This document shows, piece by piece, positions 6,157 through 7,302 of a DNA stretch of 7,302 nucleotides (the first letter of the stretch is position 1; every line of letters starts with the position of its first letter). The notes beneath the pieces are model-generated. The model had not been told where the DNA came from, did no database searches, and worked only from the letters and a program-made list of their open reading frames with translations. The stretch is taken from NCBI GenBank assembly GCA_964560165.1, contig CAZLLB010000174.1, forward strand, positions 1 to 7,302, in the 5' to 3' direction. The position numbers were made by a program, and so were the translations under genes. This DNA is from Parvibaculum sp964560165 (GTDB lineage Bacteria; Pseudomonadota; Alphaproteobacteria; Parvibaculales; Parvibaculaceae).

Positions 6157-7302
<1,146 letters not shown>

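Overview
The window is an ordinary stretch of a GC-rich chromosome. Gene content and protein wording point to an alphaproteobacterium, probably Hyphomicrobiales or a close relative such as Parvibaculales. That placement is inference from the proteins, the codon use and a dispersed palindromic repeat typical of such genomes; I cannot fix the genus. Genes are GC-rich (about 60-65% by eye), while the intergenic stretch around 5820-5960 is only about 36% GC (50 of 140 bases counted).

Left part (1-3352, + strand): a nadA-nadB-nadC operon encoding the complete aspartate route to nicotinate mononucleotide, the de novo NAD precursor. NadB oxidises L-aspartate to iminoaspartate. The 4Fe-4S enzyme NadA condenses this with dihydroxyacetone phosphate to quinolinate. 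NadC turns quinolinate into nicotinate mononucleotide. nadA enters from the left edge already in progress. nadB follows after 27 bp, and nadC overlaps nadB by 4 bp (ATGA).

Middle (3353-4641): a 360-bp spacer holds an 86-bp palindromic repeat element. It is followed by a lone classical short-chain dehydrogenase/reductase (SDR), a degenerate half copy of the same repeat, and a strong hairpin terminator shared with the convergent gene on its right.

Right part (4639-7302, - strand): an exported SleB/CwlJ-type cell wall hydrolase, then a 750-bp AT-rich spacer with several short inverted and direct repeats but no convincing gene. Last comes the C-terminal 381 residues of pyruvate phosphate dikinase (ppdK) with its own terminator, running off the right edge.

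I found no sign of a new multi-gene system. The points worth a second look are small: the repeat and its half copy, two mutually exclusive hairpins in the first codons of the hydrolase gene, and a recurring AGATGAAAC motif in the AT-rich spacer.
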